From Blastococcus sp. CT_GayMR19 (lineage in GTDB: Bacteria > Actinomycetota > Actinomycetes > Mycobacteriales > Geodermatophilaceae): a DNA stretch of 64,000 nucleotides. Each line of letters opens with the position of its first letter. Position 1 is the stretch's first letter. The notes below the pieces were generated by a model. The model saw only the letters and a program-made list of their open reading frames with translations. It did no database searches and was not told where the DNA came from. The DNA is taken from NCBI RefSeq assembly GCF_004570385.1, contig NZ_SPQL01000008.1, forward strand, positions 124,001 through 188,000, read 5' to 3'. Below are positions 53,341 to 61,818 of the stretch, piece after piece. The position numbers and the translations under genes are program-made.

Positions 53341-53961
53341 ATGTACGCCCGATCAACCACCGTCCGAGGGGATCCGCAGAAGATCGACGACGCGGTCAGG
53401 TACGTGCGTGACGAAGTCATGCCGGCCGTTCAGCAGATGAGCGGCTGCGTCGGCCTGTCGATGCTCTGCGACCGCGAATCCGGCCGCTGCATCGTCACGA
53501 CCGCCTGGGCCGACGAGAGCGCGATGCACGCGACCGAGGAGGCCGTCCGCCCGATGCGGGAGCGCCTGGCGGAGATGTACGACGGGCAGCGCGAGATCAA
53601 CGAGTGGGAGATCGCGATCCTGCACCGAATGCACGAGGCACCGGACGGCGCCTGTACGCGCGTGACCTGGACCCGCGCCGATCCGGCCGAGATGGACCGG
53701 GTCGTCGACACCGTCCGCATGGCGCTGCTCCCCCGCCTCGAGGACCTGGACGGGTTCTGCAGCGTCAGCGTGATGGTCAACCGGGACAACGGCATGTGCG
53801 CCCTCGCCGCGACCTACATGACCCGGGACGCGATGAGCGGATCGCGCGAGGCGGTCTCGAAGATGCGGGACGAGTTCACCCAGCAGCTCGGCATGGAGGT
53901 CTTGGACATCGCCGAGTTCGACCTGGCCCTCGCCCACCTGCGAGTACCCGAGACAGTCTGA
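53341..53961 (+). CDS. tandem ABM-like (dimeric alpha/beta barrel) protein, copy 2
   Basis: The 206-residue paralogue of the gene at 13863. It shares MYAR.TTV, YVRDEVMPAVQ, GLSML.DR.SGRCIVTT and HLRVPE with copy 1, and differs mainly in the second half (RADPAEMDRVVDTVRMALLPRLEDLDGFCSVSVMVNRDNG). Two ferredoxin-like halves form the barrel. The ribosome-binding site GAGAGGAGTGGTGGC and the GC-rich hairpin leader (about 53294-53340) resemble those of copy 1. Function unknown. Confidence 0.72.
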   Translation: MYARSTTVRGDPQKIDDAVRYVRDEVMPAVQQMSGCVGLSMLCDRESGRCIVTTAWADESAMHATEEAVRPMRERLAEMYDGQREINEWEIAILHRMHEAPDGACTRVTWTRADPAEMDRVVDTVRMALLPRLEDLDGFCSVSVMVNRDNGMCALAATYMTRDAMSGSREAVSKMRDEFTQQLGMEVLDIAEFDLALAHLRVPETV

Positions 53962-53971
53962 GGGGGTTCCC

Positions 53972-54004
53972 GGCCGGTTCCCCGTCGCAGCACGGGGACC
54001 GGCC
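53972..54004. terminator. bidirectional terminator-like hairpin
   Basis: A strong stem of 13 bp with one bulged T (GGCCGGTTCCCCGT / ACGGGGACCGGCC) around CGCAGC, exactly between the ends of two convergent genes (53961 on plus, 54010 on minus). It likely stops transcription from both sides. No T-tract. Confidence 0.6.
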
Positions 54005-54009
54005 AGCTC

Positions 54010-55038
54010 TCACAAAGGCAGTACCGGCGCCGAGACCGAACGCGTTCCGCCCATCCACCCGGGCAGGAGCAGCATCTTCACGCCCGCTCCCCCGGTGACG
54101 ACGACGTGCACGTCCGCCGCGGAGGCGGCCACCGTCAACCCGCCGAGCGCATCGGCCGCCACCAGACCGGCCGCACCCGATCTCAGCAGCGCGCTCCCCC
54201 GCTCGAACAGGAATCCCGCGATCCGCTCGGTGTCCCATCCGCGCTGCGCGGTGTAGGCCGCCAGCTCCGGCGGCATCAGCAGGAACTGCTCACCCAGGCG
54301 GGCCCGGCGCGGATCGCCCGCGGCCAGGGCCACCCCGGCCATCGCCGCCGCGGCCGGCGCCAGGACGTCCGGCACGTCGCGGTAGCCCTCGGCCGGCAGC
54401 ACCTCCACCACGCTCCCGGCCCCCACCACGGTCACGGCGTCCGCGTCCGCCGCGAACCCCCGCCGGACGGCGAGCGAGGGCAGCGGCCCGCCGGGGACCT
54501 CCGCCGTGCAGCATGTGTACTTCGCCGGCGAGCCGATGGTCGCCATGTCGGTCAGGCCCGCCGTCGCGCCGCCGATCCCGGCCAGCGCCAGCGAGACGGC
54601 CCGGCCCGCGCACGCGTTGGCCCGGTTGCCGGTGCCCAGCCCACCGGCACCCGATGTCAGGCCCGCCCGCGCCGCGACCGGACCGTGCACCAGCACCGCC
54701 ACCGCCGGCGCACCGGTCGTCGTCGCGATGCCGAGCAGGTTGAACGCGTCGTCCAGCGCCGCCCGGCAAGCGGCCACCACCACCGGCAGCTGCACCGGCC
54801 GGCAGCCGGCCAGCACCGCGTACCAGCCGACGGCGCCCACCGTCAGCTCGCCGAACAGCGGCGGCACGAGTCCGAGCACCGCGTCCGGAGCACGGACGCC
54901 GGCCAGCATCGCCGTGAGCCGGCCAGCGGTCGGCGGCACGACCGGCAGCCCGTCCCCGTGCCCGGTCGCCAGCAGGTCGTCGAGCACCACCGACGGGTCG
55001 GCGTCGGCCGCCACGAGAGGCGGGTCCGACGAGGTCAC
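54010..55038 (-). CDS. unknown protein, paralogue B of the selenoprotein operon
   Basis: The 342-residue protein resembles that at 56290-57333: HGDGLPVVPPTAGRL near the start, WYAVLAGCRPVQLPVVVAACRAALDDAFNLLGIATTTGAPAVAVLVHGPV in its core (parts shared: GCRPxxLPVVxAA), GNRANACAGRAVSLAL, KYTCCTAEVPGGPLPSLAVRRGFA and VVTGGAGVKMLLLPGW. I recognise no catalytic motif. Its GTG start overlaps the MFS stop (GTGA). The two paralogues flank an MFS transporter at the end of the operon that encodes the UAG-selenoprotein, so they may be parts of the same pathway, perhaps binding or converting its substrate. Confidence 0.75.
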   Translation of the reverse strand: MTSSDPPLVAADADPSVVLDDLLATGHGDGLPVVPPTAGRLTAMLAGVRAPDAVLGLVPPLFGELTVGAVGWYAVLAGCRPVQLPVVVAACRAALDDAFNLLGIATTTGAPAVAVLVHGPVAARAGLTSGAGGLGTGNRANACAGRAVSLALAGIGGATAGLTDMATIGSPAKYTCCTAEVPGGPLPSLAVRRGFAADADAVTVVGAGSVVEVLPAEGYRDVPDVLAPAAAAMAGVALAAGDPRRARLGEQFLLMPPELAAYTAQRGWDTERIAGFLFERGSALLRSGAAGLVAADALGGLTVAASAADVHVVVTGGAGVKMLLLPGWMGGTRSVSAPVLPL

Positions 55039-56243
55039 GGGACGGGCTGTTCGACCCGCGGCTCGGGTGCGCGGTCCGGGCGCGGCACCCACCGCCACAT
55101 CGCCACCGCACCGAGCAGCCCGACGCCACCCACGAACCACACCCCGCTGGCGAGCCCGGCGACCGCCGCCACCCCGCCGAGCAGCAGCGGACCTGCACCG
55201 AGGCCGAGGTCGGCGAGCAACCGGAAAACGCCGAGGAAGGATGCCCGGCCCGCGCTGGGCGAGGCGTCGGCACCCAGGACCATGACGAGGCCGCTGCTCA
55301 TGCCGTTGCCCAGCCCCATGAGGGCCGCGGCGAGCGCGAACGTCACGACCCCCGAGGTGAACGGCACGGCGATCAACCCCAGGCCCATGAGCAGCATGGC
55401 CGGAACGGCCACCCACATCCGGCCGTAGCGGTCCATCACCTTGCCGGCCGGATAGAACAGCAGCATGTCGACCGCGCTGCTGAGGCCGAAGATCAGCGCC
55501 GTGGTCGAGGCGTCCAACCCGATGCTCTGGCCCCAGATCGGGATGACCGCCAGCCGCGCGGCCCGGACCACGCCGACGAACGACGCCGCCGTCCCCACGG
55601 TGAGCAGGACCTTGCGGTGCGAACGGACGACGTCGGCCAGCCCGACCTTGGCCGAGGACGTCCCGGCCCCGTGTCCGGGGACGTCCGGCAGGAACAGCAG
55701 CAGCAGGGCACCGGCGGCCGCCGCGGCGATGTGGACCCCGTACGCCGCGTCGGTCCCGCCCAGCGCCATGGCACCGGCACCCAGGAAGGGGCCGGCGAAC
55801 GTACCGATCCGCTGCACCCCGCCCAGGGTGGACAGCGCCCGGGCCCGCATGTCCGGGGAGACGGCCTCGGTGAGGTAGGCCTGCCTGGCCAGCTGCCACA
55901 CCGCGGTGGCCGCGCCGGTCAGGCCGACGGCCACACCCAGCACCCACACCGCCGGAGCCAGGACGCACACGACCAGCGCGGCCGAGACGAGCAGCGTCGC
56001 CCACAGCATGGCGCGGCGCTCGCCGATCCTCGCGGTCAGTTGGCCCGCCGGGATGTCAGCCAGCAGGTGACCGAGGCCGACGGCGCCGACGACGACGCTG
56101 GCGCCCCCGACACCGGCACCTAGATCCAGCGCCGTCAGGGCGATGACCGGCGCGATCGCCCCTTGACCCAGCCCATAGAGCATCGACGGCAGGAACACGG
56201 TCGGTGCGACCGACCGCAGCGACACCGTGCCGGCGACCGTCAC
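55035..56243 (-). CDS. MFS transporter
   Basis: A 402-residue membrane protein with about 12 hydrophobic segments. PAGQLTARIGERRAMLWATLL is the loop 2-3 motif of major facilitator proteins, and AGKVMDRYGRMW its repeat in the second half. It may import the substrate or export a product of the operon. GTG at 56243, 46 bp after the previous gene, and overlapping stop with the next gene indicate co-transcription. Confidence 0.87.
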   Translation of the reverse strand: MTVAGTVSLRSVAPTVFLPSMLYGLGQGAIAPVIALTALDLGAGVGGASVVVGAVGLGHLLADIPAGQLTARIGERRAMLWATLLVSAALVVCVLAPAVWVLGVAVGLTGAATAVWQLARQAYLTEAVSPDMRARALSTLGGVQRIGTFAGPFLGAGAMALGGTDAAYGVHIAAAAAGALLLLFLPDVPGHGAGTSSAKVGLADVVRSHRKVLLTVGTAASFVGVVRAARLAVIPIWGQSIGLDASTTALIFGLSSAVDMLLFYPAGKVMDRYGRMWVAVPAMLLMGLGLIAVPFTSGVVTFALAAALMGLGNGMSSGLVMVLGADASPSAGRASFLGVFRLLADLGLGAGPLLLGGVAAVAGLASGVWFVGGVGLLGAVAMWRWVPRPDRAPEPRVEQPVP

Positions 56244-56289
56244 CGGCGGTCCCCGTCAGCAGCGAGTGCGGGCGGCCGCGCGACGGCGG

Positions 56290-57333
56290 TCACGAGCGCA
56301 CGGGGACGGGACGCGAGACCGCCGCCGTGGCCCCGAACGACGGGATCCACGCCGAGTGCTTCCCCGCACCCCCGGCGACCAGGACGTGCAGCATGTCGGG
56401 GCCGGTGCTGACCGGGAAGAAGTCGCCGTCGGGCTTCACACCCCAGTCCTCGAACTGGCGGTGGTTCTCCTCCGACACCTTCGACACCGGCACGCGCGCC
56501 CGCTCCCACAACGTCTCTCGCAGCTCGTCCGCCGTCCACCCGTCGCGGTGCAGCGTCGCCGCGTGCTCCGGCCCGAGCACCAGGAAGTGCGGGCCCTTCA
56601 CGTACAGGTTGTTGGACCCAGTCTGCGCCATCGTCCCGGCGATGGTCATCAGCAGGCCCTCGCCGGTCGTGCTGCCGTGGTCGTTGATGTTGTGCGGCCC
56701 CTCGCAGGCCGCCACCGTCACCACCGACTCACCCGGCGCGAACCCGCGGCGCACCGACAACGGCTCGAACGGGCTCTCCTCCTCGTTCTCACCGAAGCAC
56801 CACGAGTACTTCGCCGGGTTGCCCTGCGTCGACCGGTCCATCGAGCCGGGGCGCGCGCCGCCGATGTGCGTCGTCACCAGCTGCACCGCCCGCCCGATGA
56901 CGGCGTTGGCCCGCGTCCCCTGTCCGAAGCAGTTCGTCCCGCAGTTGATCCCCAGGGCGGGGCGCACGGGACCGTTGACGATCACCAGCGGCGCGCACGG
57001 GTGCGTCGTGGCCAGCACGCCGTGCAGGTTGTACTCCGGCGCGAGCATCGCCCGCACCGCCGCGAGCACCACCGGCAGGTCGGCGGGCCGGCACCCGGCC
57101 ATCACGGCGTTGGCCGCGAAGCTCTCCCGCGTCGGCACCAGCCCGGACGGCGGCACCGGCCCCAGCTCGAGCTCGATGCCCTCGAGCGCGGCCAGCGCCG
57201 CCGACACCCGCGCCGGGGTCGGCGGCACCGTGGGCAGCCCGTCGCCCCAGCCCCGCTCCCAGGCGACCTCGTGCCAGTTCTCCTCGGTGACGCCCGGCAG
57301 CTCGAGCACCTCGGTCGTCCCCCCGGCGGTCAC
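56290..57333 (-). CDS. unknown protein, paralogue A of the selenoprotein operon
   Basis: A 347-residue protein: EVAWERGWGDGLPTVPPTPARV, AVMAGCRPADLPVVLAAVRAMLAPEYNLHGVLATTHPCAPLVIVNGPV (parts), GINCGTNCFGQGTRANAVIGRA and HVLVAGGAGKHSAWIPSFG. Four Cys in the middle (INCGTNC and others) could bind metal or serve redox. No known catalytic motif was recognised. GTG at 57333 overlaps the TGA of the selenoprotein gene (GTGA), so it is coupled to full read-through: only a ribosome that passes TAG at 57582 reaches this start. See paralogue B at 54010-55038. Confidence 0.78.
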   Translation of the reverse strand: MTAGGTTEVLELPGVTEENWHEVAWERGWGDGLPTVPPTPARVSAALAALEGIELELGPVPPSGLVPTRESFAANAVMAGCRPADLPVVLAAVRAMLAPEYNLHGVLATTHPCAPLVIVNGPVRPALGINCGTNCFGQGTRANAVIGRAVQLVTTHIGGARPGSMDRSTQGNPAKYSWCFGENEEESPFEPLSVRRGFAPGESVVTVAACEGPHNINDHGSTTGEGLLMTIAGTMAQTGSNNLYVKGPHFLVLGPEHAATLHRDGWTADELRETLWERARVPVSKVSEENHRQFEDWGVKPDGDFFPVSTGPDMLHVLVAGGAGKHSAWIPSFGATAAVSRPVPVRS

Positions 57334-58790
57334 TCGGCCCCCCGCGCCTCGTCGGCCAGCGTCAGCAGCTCCGCCGCGGCGGTCTCGATCTTCGCGGCCA
57401 GCTCCCCCTCGTTCAGCCCGCCCACCGGGTGCGGCACCACGATCAGCCGCGGCGACACCCGCCGGGCCTTCGCCTGCGCCTCCACCAGCGGCAGGAACGT
57501 CGAGGTCACCAGCAGCGGTGCCACGACGCCACGCTTCTCCAGTTCGACCGAGTCGTGGAGACTCCACGACGAGCACGAGCCCTAATCACCGACCGCCACC
57601 ACGACCATCTTGTAGTTCTGCGAGAGCCAGTCGATGGTGTCCTTGTCGGCCGCCGCCGAGGCGTTGTCCTTGCTGGCGAAGCCCAGGTCCCGCAGGTCCC
57701 AGTGCGCCTGCAGCCGCTCCCCCACCCCGCGCAGCAGCTCGGTGGCGTTGGGCTTGGAGTTGGTGAACAGCGCGACCTGGGTCCAGTCGGCGGTCCCGCC
57801 CGCCCGCACCTCGACGTCGGCGTCGTCCGGCAGCACGCCGAACGTCGGATCGACGATGCGCAGCCCGCCGCCCGCCGGCCCCCCACCCGCCGGTCTCAGT
57901 GCCGCGACGGCGGCCTGGCCCGCAGCTGCCCCGTCGGCGACGACGGACAGCAGCGTCTGGGCGGCGCCGGCACGCGCGTCACCGGCCACGAACACCGTGG
58001 GGACGGCGGTGCGCACGCCGTCCTCGGTCAGGAGACGCTTCTCCGCGTCCGCCGGTAGGCCGTCGACCAGCCCGACCGGCCCGCTCCGCCCGACGTACGG
58101 GAAGACGCCCTGCACCGGGAGCTCGCGCTCGCCGTCGCCGGTCCGGACCGTGACGCCCTGCAGCACGCCGTCGGCGCGCAGCCCGGTCACCATGGCGCCG
58201 GTCAGCACCTCGACCCGGTCGGCCGCCGTCAGCCGCTGGTCGCGCTCGGGTGACCAGCGCGGCGTCCCGGGCACCAGCACCGTCACCGAGGACGCCAGCT
58301 CCGCGAGCTCGAGCGCCTCCTCCGCGGTCCACTCGTCGTCCCCGACCACCGCGACCGCCTTGCCCCGGTAGAGCGGACCGTCGCAGCCGGCGCAGGTCGA
58401 CAGGCCACGGCCGACCAGCGCCTCCTCGCCGGGCAGCCCGAGGCGCCCGTTGGTCAGCCCGGTCGCGATCACCACGGCGCCCGCCGTCACCTCGCCGCCG
58501 GACGTCTCCAGGCGCGCCGGCGCCCCGGCGTGCACGCGCGTCACCTCGTCGAAGCTCATCGTGACGCCGGCCGCCTCCGCCCGGGCGACCAGCTCGGAGA
58601 TCAGCGCCCAGGGCTCCGCGGAGCCGCCCGGCTCCGGGTAGTCGTGCAGCGTGGTCAGGTTGACGAGCTGACCGCCGGGCGACAGCCGGTCGTAGGCGAT
58701 CACCCGCCGGCCCGCCTCCGCCGCCACCCGCGCCGCGGTCAGCCCGGCGACACCCCCGCCGACGACGGCGATCTCCCATTCGGTGCTCAT
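57330..58790 (-). CDS. UAG-encoded selenoprotein: thioredoxin reductase-like flavoprotein fused to a UGSC domain
   Basis: If TAG (57584-57582 on the minus strand) is read as selenocysteine, the gene encodes 486 residues with Sec403. Residues 1 to about 310 are a thioredoxin reductase-like flavoprotein: VVGGGVAGLTAA (FAD site), STCAGCDG (redox CxxC, Cys133/136), a second nucleotide fold with a weak motif (AVVGDDEW) and VFVAGDARAG. Residues about 325-486 are a UGSC domain: NSKPNATELLRGVGERL, KMVVVAVGD-[TAG]-GSCSSWSLHDSVELEKRG, VVPHPVGGLNEGELA. The UGSC family is named for Sec-Gly-Ser-Cys, and here the stop codon stands exactly at the U. UAG-directed selenocysteine was reported for Geodermatophilus and Blastococcus (Mukai et al., 2016). 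A bSECIS-like hairpin begins 11 bases after TAG. ATG 58790 overlaps the previous stop (ATGA). Termination at TAG would give a truncated flavoprotein; a nonsense mutation is the alternative. Confidence 0.82.
57552..57570 (-). promoter_or_regulatory. bSECIS-like hairpin after the TAG codon
   Basis: On the minus strand, 11 bases after TAG, GTCGTGG-AGTCT-CCACGAC forms a perfect 7-bp stem (inner G-A-G-T-C-T-C can pair further). E. coli fdhF places its upper SECIS stem 11 bases after UGA, with the apical sequence AGGUCU; here AGTCT is similar in position and sequence. It overlaps the codons for Ser-Trp-Ser-Leu-His-Asp, so it is both coding and structural. Probable binding site of SelB. Confidence 0.7.
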
Positions 58791-59866
58791 GCGTTGCCCA
58801 GTCCCGTCGAGATCCGTGGCCAGAGCTCGTCCGCGCCGGCCTCCGCCAGCTGGCGGCCGAGCTCGCGGCTCCAGTAGCGCTCGCTGCCGAACTCGTCCCG
58901 CCAGGACCACAGCCGCCGGCTGAGCTGGCCGAGCTCGTACTCCTTGGTCATCCCGATCGCCCCGTGTGCCTGATGGGAGGCGCGCGCCGCGATCGTCGCC
59001 GCCTCGCTCGCCGCCGCCTTGGCCGCGGCGACGTCGAAGAAGCCCGGCTCCGGCCGGGCGTTCAGCGTGGCCACCTCGGTCGCCAGCCCGGCCATCTGCG
59101 CCTCCTCGGCGATCGTCACGAGGTGAGTCTGCACCGCCTGGAACCGGGCGATCGGACGGCCGAACTGGTGCCGCTCCCCGGTGTACCGGACGGTCAGCTC
59201 GCTCACCCGCGCCAGTGCCCCGGAGATCAGTGCGGCCCGGCTCAGCGCACCCCGCAGCCGCAGCGCATCGCCGGTCACGCCGGCGGGGGCGACCCCCACG
59301 GCGTCGTCGGGCAGTCCGGCGTCGGTCCACTCCAGGGTGTCCCGCGGCTCGGCGGCCAGGTTGCGGCCCCCGGTCACGCCCGCCGACGCGACCGGCGCGG
59401 ACACCACGTACCGGTCGCCGCCGGCGTCGGCCAGCAGCGCGACCCGCTCACTGCGGCCGCCCCACGGCACCCGCTGCACCCGCGCGGTCAGCCGCCAGGC
59501 GCCCGGCCCGCCGGCGAGCTCGACGGCGTCCCCGGGCCGGCCGACCGCCACCGAGAGCGGGCCCTCCGGGAGCTCCAGGCCCGCCGCGGCCAGCAGCCAG
59601 CCGCCCAGCAGACCGGTCTCCGCCAGGGGCACCGGCGCGGCGAAGCGCCCGGCCACGGTGAGCAGCGCGCACGCGTCGGCGATGTCGCCCCCGGACCCGC
59701 CGGCCTCCTCGGGCACCGACACGTACGGGAAGCCGGACTCGGCGAGCGCCGACCAGAGCCGCTCGCTCCACCCGGTCGCCTCGGCGGCGACGACGTCCTC
59801 GGGGGTGCACAGATCGCGGAAGAGGCCGGTGGCGACGTCGGTCAGCATCGCGCGGTCGTCGCTCAT
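58787..59866 (-). CDS. acyl-CoA dehydrogenase, second (short) subunit type
   Basis: A 359-residue member of the acyl-CoA dehydrogenase family: FPYVSVPEEAGGSGGDIADAC, RYTGERHQFGRPIARFQAVQTHLVTIAEEAQ (the flavin-binding helix pattern), ASEAATIAARASHQAHGAIGMTKEYELGQLSRRLWSWRDEFGS. The usual catalytic Glu of medium-chain enzymes is not clear in the region GMTKEYELGQLSR. Such divergent subunits often pair with a second dehydrogenase to make a heteromer, as next door. The ATG overlaps the preceding stop (ATGA); the TGA overlaps the start of the selenoprotein gene. Confidence 0.85.
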   Translation of the reverse strand: MSDDRAMLTDVATGLFRDLCTPEDVVAAEATGWSERLWSALAESGFPYVSVPEEAGGSGGDIADACALLTVAGRFAAPVPLAETGLLGGWLLAAAGLELPEGPLSVAVGRPGDAVELAGGPGAWRLTARVQRVPWGGRSERVALLADAGGDRYVVSAPVASAGVTGGRNLAAEPRDTLEWTDAGLPDDAVGVAPAGVTGDALRLRGALSRAALISGALARVSELTVRYTGERHQFGRPIARFQAVQTHLVTIAEEAQMAGLATEVATLNARPEPGFFDVAAAKAAASEAATIAARASHQAHGAIGMTKEYELGQLSRRLWSWRDEFGSERYWSRELGRQLAEAGADELWPRISTGLGNA

Positions 59867-61002
59867 GCCGAGAGCCCCTTCGCCGCCACCGAGCGCAGGA
59901 TCTCCGTCGTCCCGCCCTGCAGCGTGTACTTCGGCGACGTGAGCACCGCCTCGGCGAGCAGCTCGCCGAACAGCGACCCCGAGCCCTGGTCGAGCTCGGT
60001 CTCGGCCGCGACCCGCAGCGCCTCCACCAGGTCCTGCTCGAACCGGGTCCCGACCTCCTTGACCAGCGCCGCCTCGATCGCCGGCGCAGCACCGGCGTCC
60101 AGCGCCCGGGCGACCGACAGCGACAGCTGGCGGATCGCCCAGAACCGCGCGGCCAGCCGCCCGACGACCGTCGCCTCCTCGTCGGAGACACCCGTGCCGG
60201 CCTTCTCGCGGAGGAACTCGCGCAGCACCGGGAAGGTCGACAGCCACCGGTCCGGGCCGCTGCGCTCGTAGGCCAGCTCGCTGGTCACCTGCTGCCAGCC
60301 GGACCCGATCTCGCCGAGCACCATGTCGTCGGGCACGAAGACGTCCTCGAGCGCGACCTCGTTGAAGTGGTGCGAGCCGTCGATGTAGGGGATCGGCGAG
60401 ATCCGCACCCCGTCGGCGTGCAGGTCGACGATCAGCTGGGAGAGCCCGGCGTGCTTCTTCCCCTCCTCCATCGGGGAGGTCCGGCAGAGGACGGCGAAGA
60501 AGTGGTTGTTGTGCGCCTCGCTGGTCCACACCTTGGTGCCGGTGACGGTCCAGCCGCCCTCGACCCTGGTCGCGCGGGTGCGGACGGAGGCGAGGTCGGA
60601 GCCGGAGTCGGGCTCGCTCATGCCGAGGGAGAAGTAGATCTCCCCCGCCGAGATGCCCGGGAGGAACCGCTGCCGCTGCTCCTCGGTGCCGTAGTGCAGC
60701 AGGGCCGGGCCGGTCTGCCGGTCGGCGACGAAGTGCGCGCCGACCGGGGCGCCGGCAGCCAGGAGCTCCTCCGCGACGACGAACCGCTCGACCGCGCTGC
60801 GCCCGTGCCCGCCGTACTCGGGCGGGAGCGCCATCCCCACCCACCCGCGGGCGGCGAGCTTCCGCGAGAACGCCGGGTCGTGCCGGCCGGCGAACCCGAG
60901 CGCCGGCCGGTGGTCCGGGGGCAGCTCCGCGGCCAGGAACTCGCGCACCTCGGCACGCAGCGCCGCCTCGGCGGGGCTGAGCGGGGTGGGACCGAACTGC
61001 AT
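59863..61002 (-). CDS. acyl-CoA dehydrogenase, first subunit type
   Basis: A 379-residue acyl-CoA dehydrogenase: ALPPEYGGHGRSAVERFVVAEELL, LGMSEPDSGSDLASVRTRATR (the SEPxxGSD flavin motif), TGTKVWTSEAHNNHFF and LQGGTTEILRSVAAKGL at the end. It removes two hydrogens from an acyl-CoA thioester using FAD. ATG at 61002 follows AGGAG. It overlaps the second dehydrogenase gene, a typical layout for two-subunit dehydrogenases acting on unusual acyl-CoAs such as those from sterol or aromatic side chains. Confidence 0.88.
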   Translation of the reverse strand: MQFGPTPLSPAEAALRAEVREFLAAELPPDHRPALGFAGRHDPAFSRKLAARGWVGMALPPEYGGHGRSAVERFVVAEELLAAGAPVGAHFVADRQTGPALLHYGTEEQRQRFLPGISAGEIYFSLGMSEPDSGSDLASVRTRATRVEGGWTVTGTKVWTSEAHNNHFFAVLCRTSPMEEGKKHAGLSQLIVDLHADGVRISPIPYIDGSHHFNEVALEDVFVPDDMVLGEIGSGWQQVTSELAYERSGPDRWLSTFPVLREFLREKAGTGVSDEEATVVGRLAARFWAIRQLSLSVARALDAGAAPAIEAALVKEVGTRFEQDLVEALRVAAETELDQGSGSLFGELLAEAVLTSPKYTLQGGTTEILRSVAAKGLSA

Positions 61003-61028
61003 GCGGAGCTCCTGGGTCGCCGGGGGGA

Positions 61029-61766
61029 TCAGGCCGTCTCGCGCCGCCGCATGGACCACATCTGGGTGGCCCGCTCGAAGTGCAGCCCGGCGTCCCAGCC
61101 GATCCCGGGCGGGCCGGCCTCGGTACGGAAGGACCGCACCGCCTCGCGGGCGAGCTCGGGGTCCTTCGCCGCCCGCCCCGCCAGCTCCAGCGCCAGGTCC
61201 TCGACCTGGTCGTCCGGCACGGCCTTCCAGGCCAGGCCGATCTCGGCCGCCCGGACGCCGTCGATCTCCTCGCTGAACAGCCCCATCGCGGCGGTGGCCT
61301 CGCGGCCCGCCGTGCGCGAGGAGATGGTGAAGTAACCGCCACCGGGGTGCAGGCCGATCCGGAGGAAGCCGGCCAGCAGGCGGGCGTTCTCCGCCACCAC
61401 GCGCAGGTCGGTGGCCAGCGCCAGGTTGATCCCGGCCCCGACGGCCGCCCCGCGGACGGCCGCGATCGTCGGCATCGAGAGGCTGCCGACCCGCTTGAAG
61501 GCGGTGTAGACCGCGCCGAGCTCCTTGTAGTTCTGGTCCTCGGCCTGGTCCGCGCCCGGGTTCCAGCGGCGGCGGTCGGCGCCCGAGCAGAACATGCCCC
61601 CGGCACCCCGGACCACGGCTGCGCCCACGGCCCGATCGGCGTCCACCTCGTCGCACAGCGCCGACAGCTGCAGCCCCATCTCCGGGGTCAGCCCGTTCTT
61701 CACGTCGGGGTTGTCGACGGTGAAGACGGCGACGCCGCCCTGCTTCTCGAGCGTTATCTGTCCCAC
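61029..61766 (-). CDS. enoyl-CoA hydratase/isomerase family protein
   Basis: A 245-residue crotonase-fold protein: ITLEKQGGVAVFTVDNPDVKNGL, VVRGAGGMFCSGADRRRW (oxyanion loop), AVRGAAVGAGINLALATDLRVVAENARLLAGF and IGLHPGGGYFTISSRTAGREATAAMGLF. The two catalytic Glu of true hydratases are not at the expected places (GAGINLAL, HPGGGY), so hydration of a double bond is uncertain; isomerase or thioesterase chemistry is possible. It is a close relative of the frameshifted gene at 9019-9773. GTG at 61766. Confidence 0.85.
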   Translation of the reverse strand: MGQITLEKQGGVAVFTVDNPDVKNGLTPEMGLQLSALCDEVDADRAVGAAVVRGAGGMFCSGADRRRWNPGADQAEDQNYKELGAVYTAFKRVGSLSMPTIAAVRGAAVGAGINLALATDLRVVAENARLLAGFLRIGLHPGGGYFTISSRTAGREATAAMGLFSEEIDGVRAAEIGLAWKAVPDDQVEDLALELAGRAAKDPELAREAVRSFRTEAGPPGIGWDAGLHFERATQMWSMRRRETA

Positions 61767-61818
61767 GGGGGATGTCCTGCCTCTCTAGGGGTCGGGTCGG
61801 GCGGGGTGCGTTGCAGCC

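Noticed and set aside
57582-57584. TAG as simple end of a thioredoxin reductase gene followed by a short separate gene
   Set aside because: The domain split would fall in the middle of a conserved UGSC domain, no start or ribosome-binding site exists just after TAG, and the hairpin fits SECIS. A nonsense mutation remains possible but is less likely.
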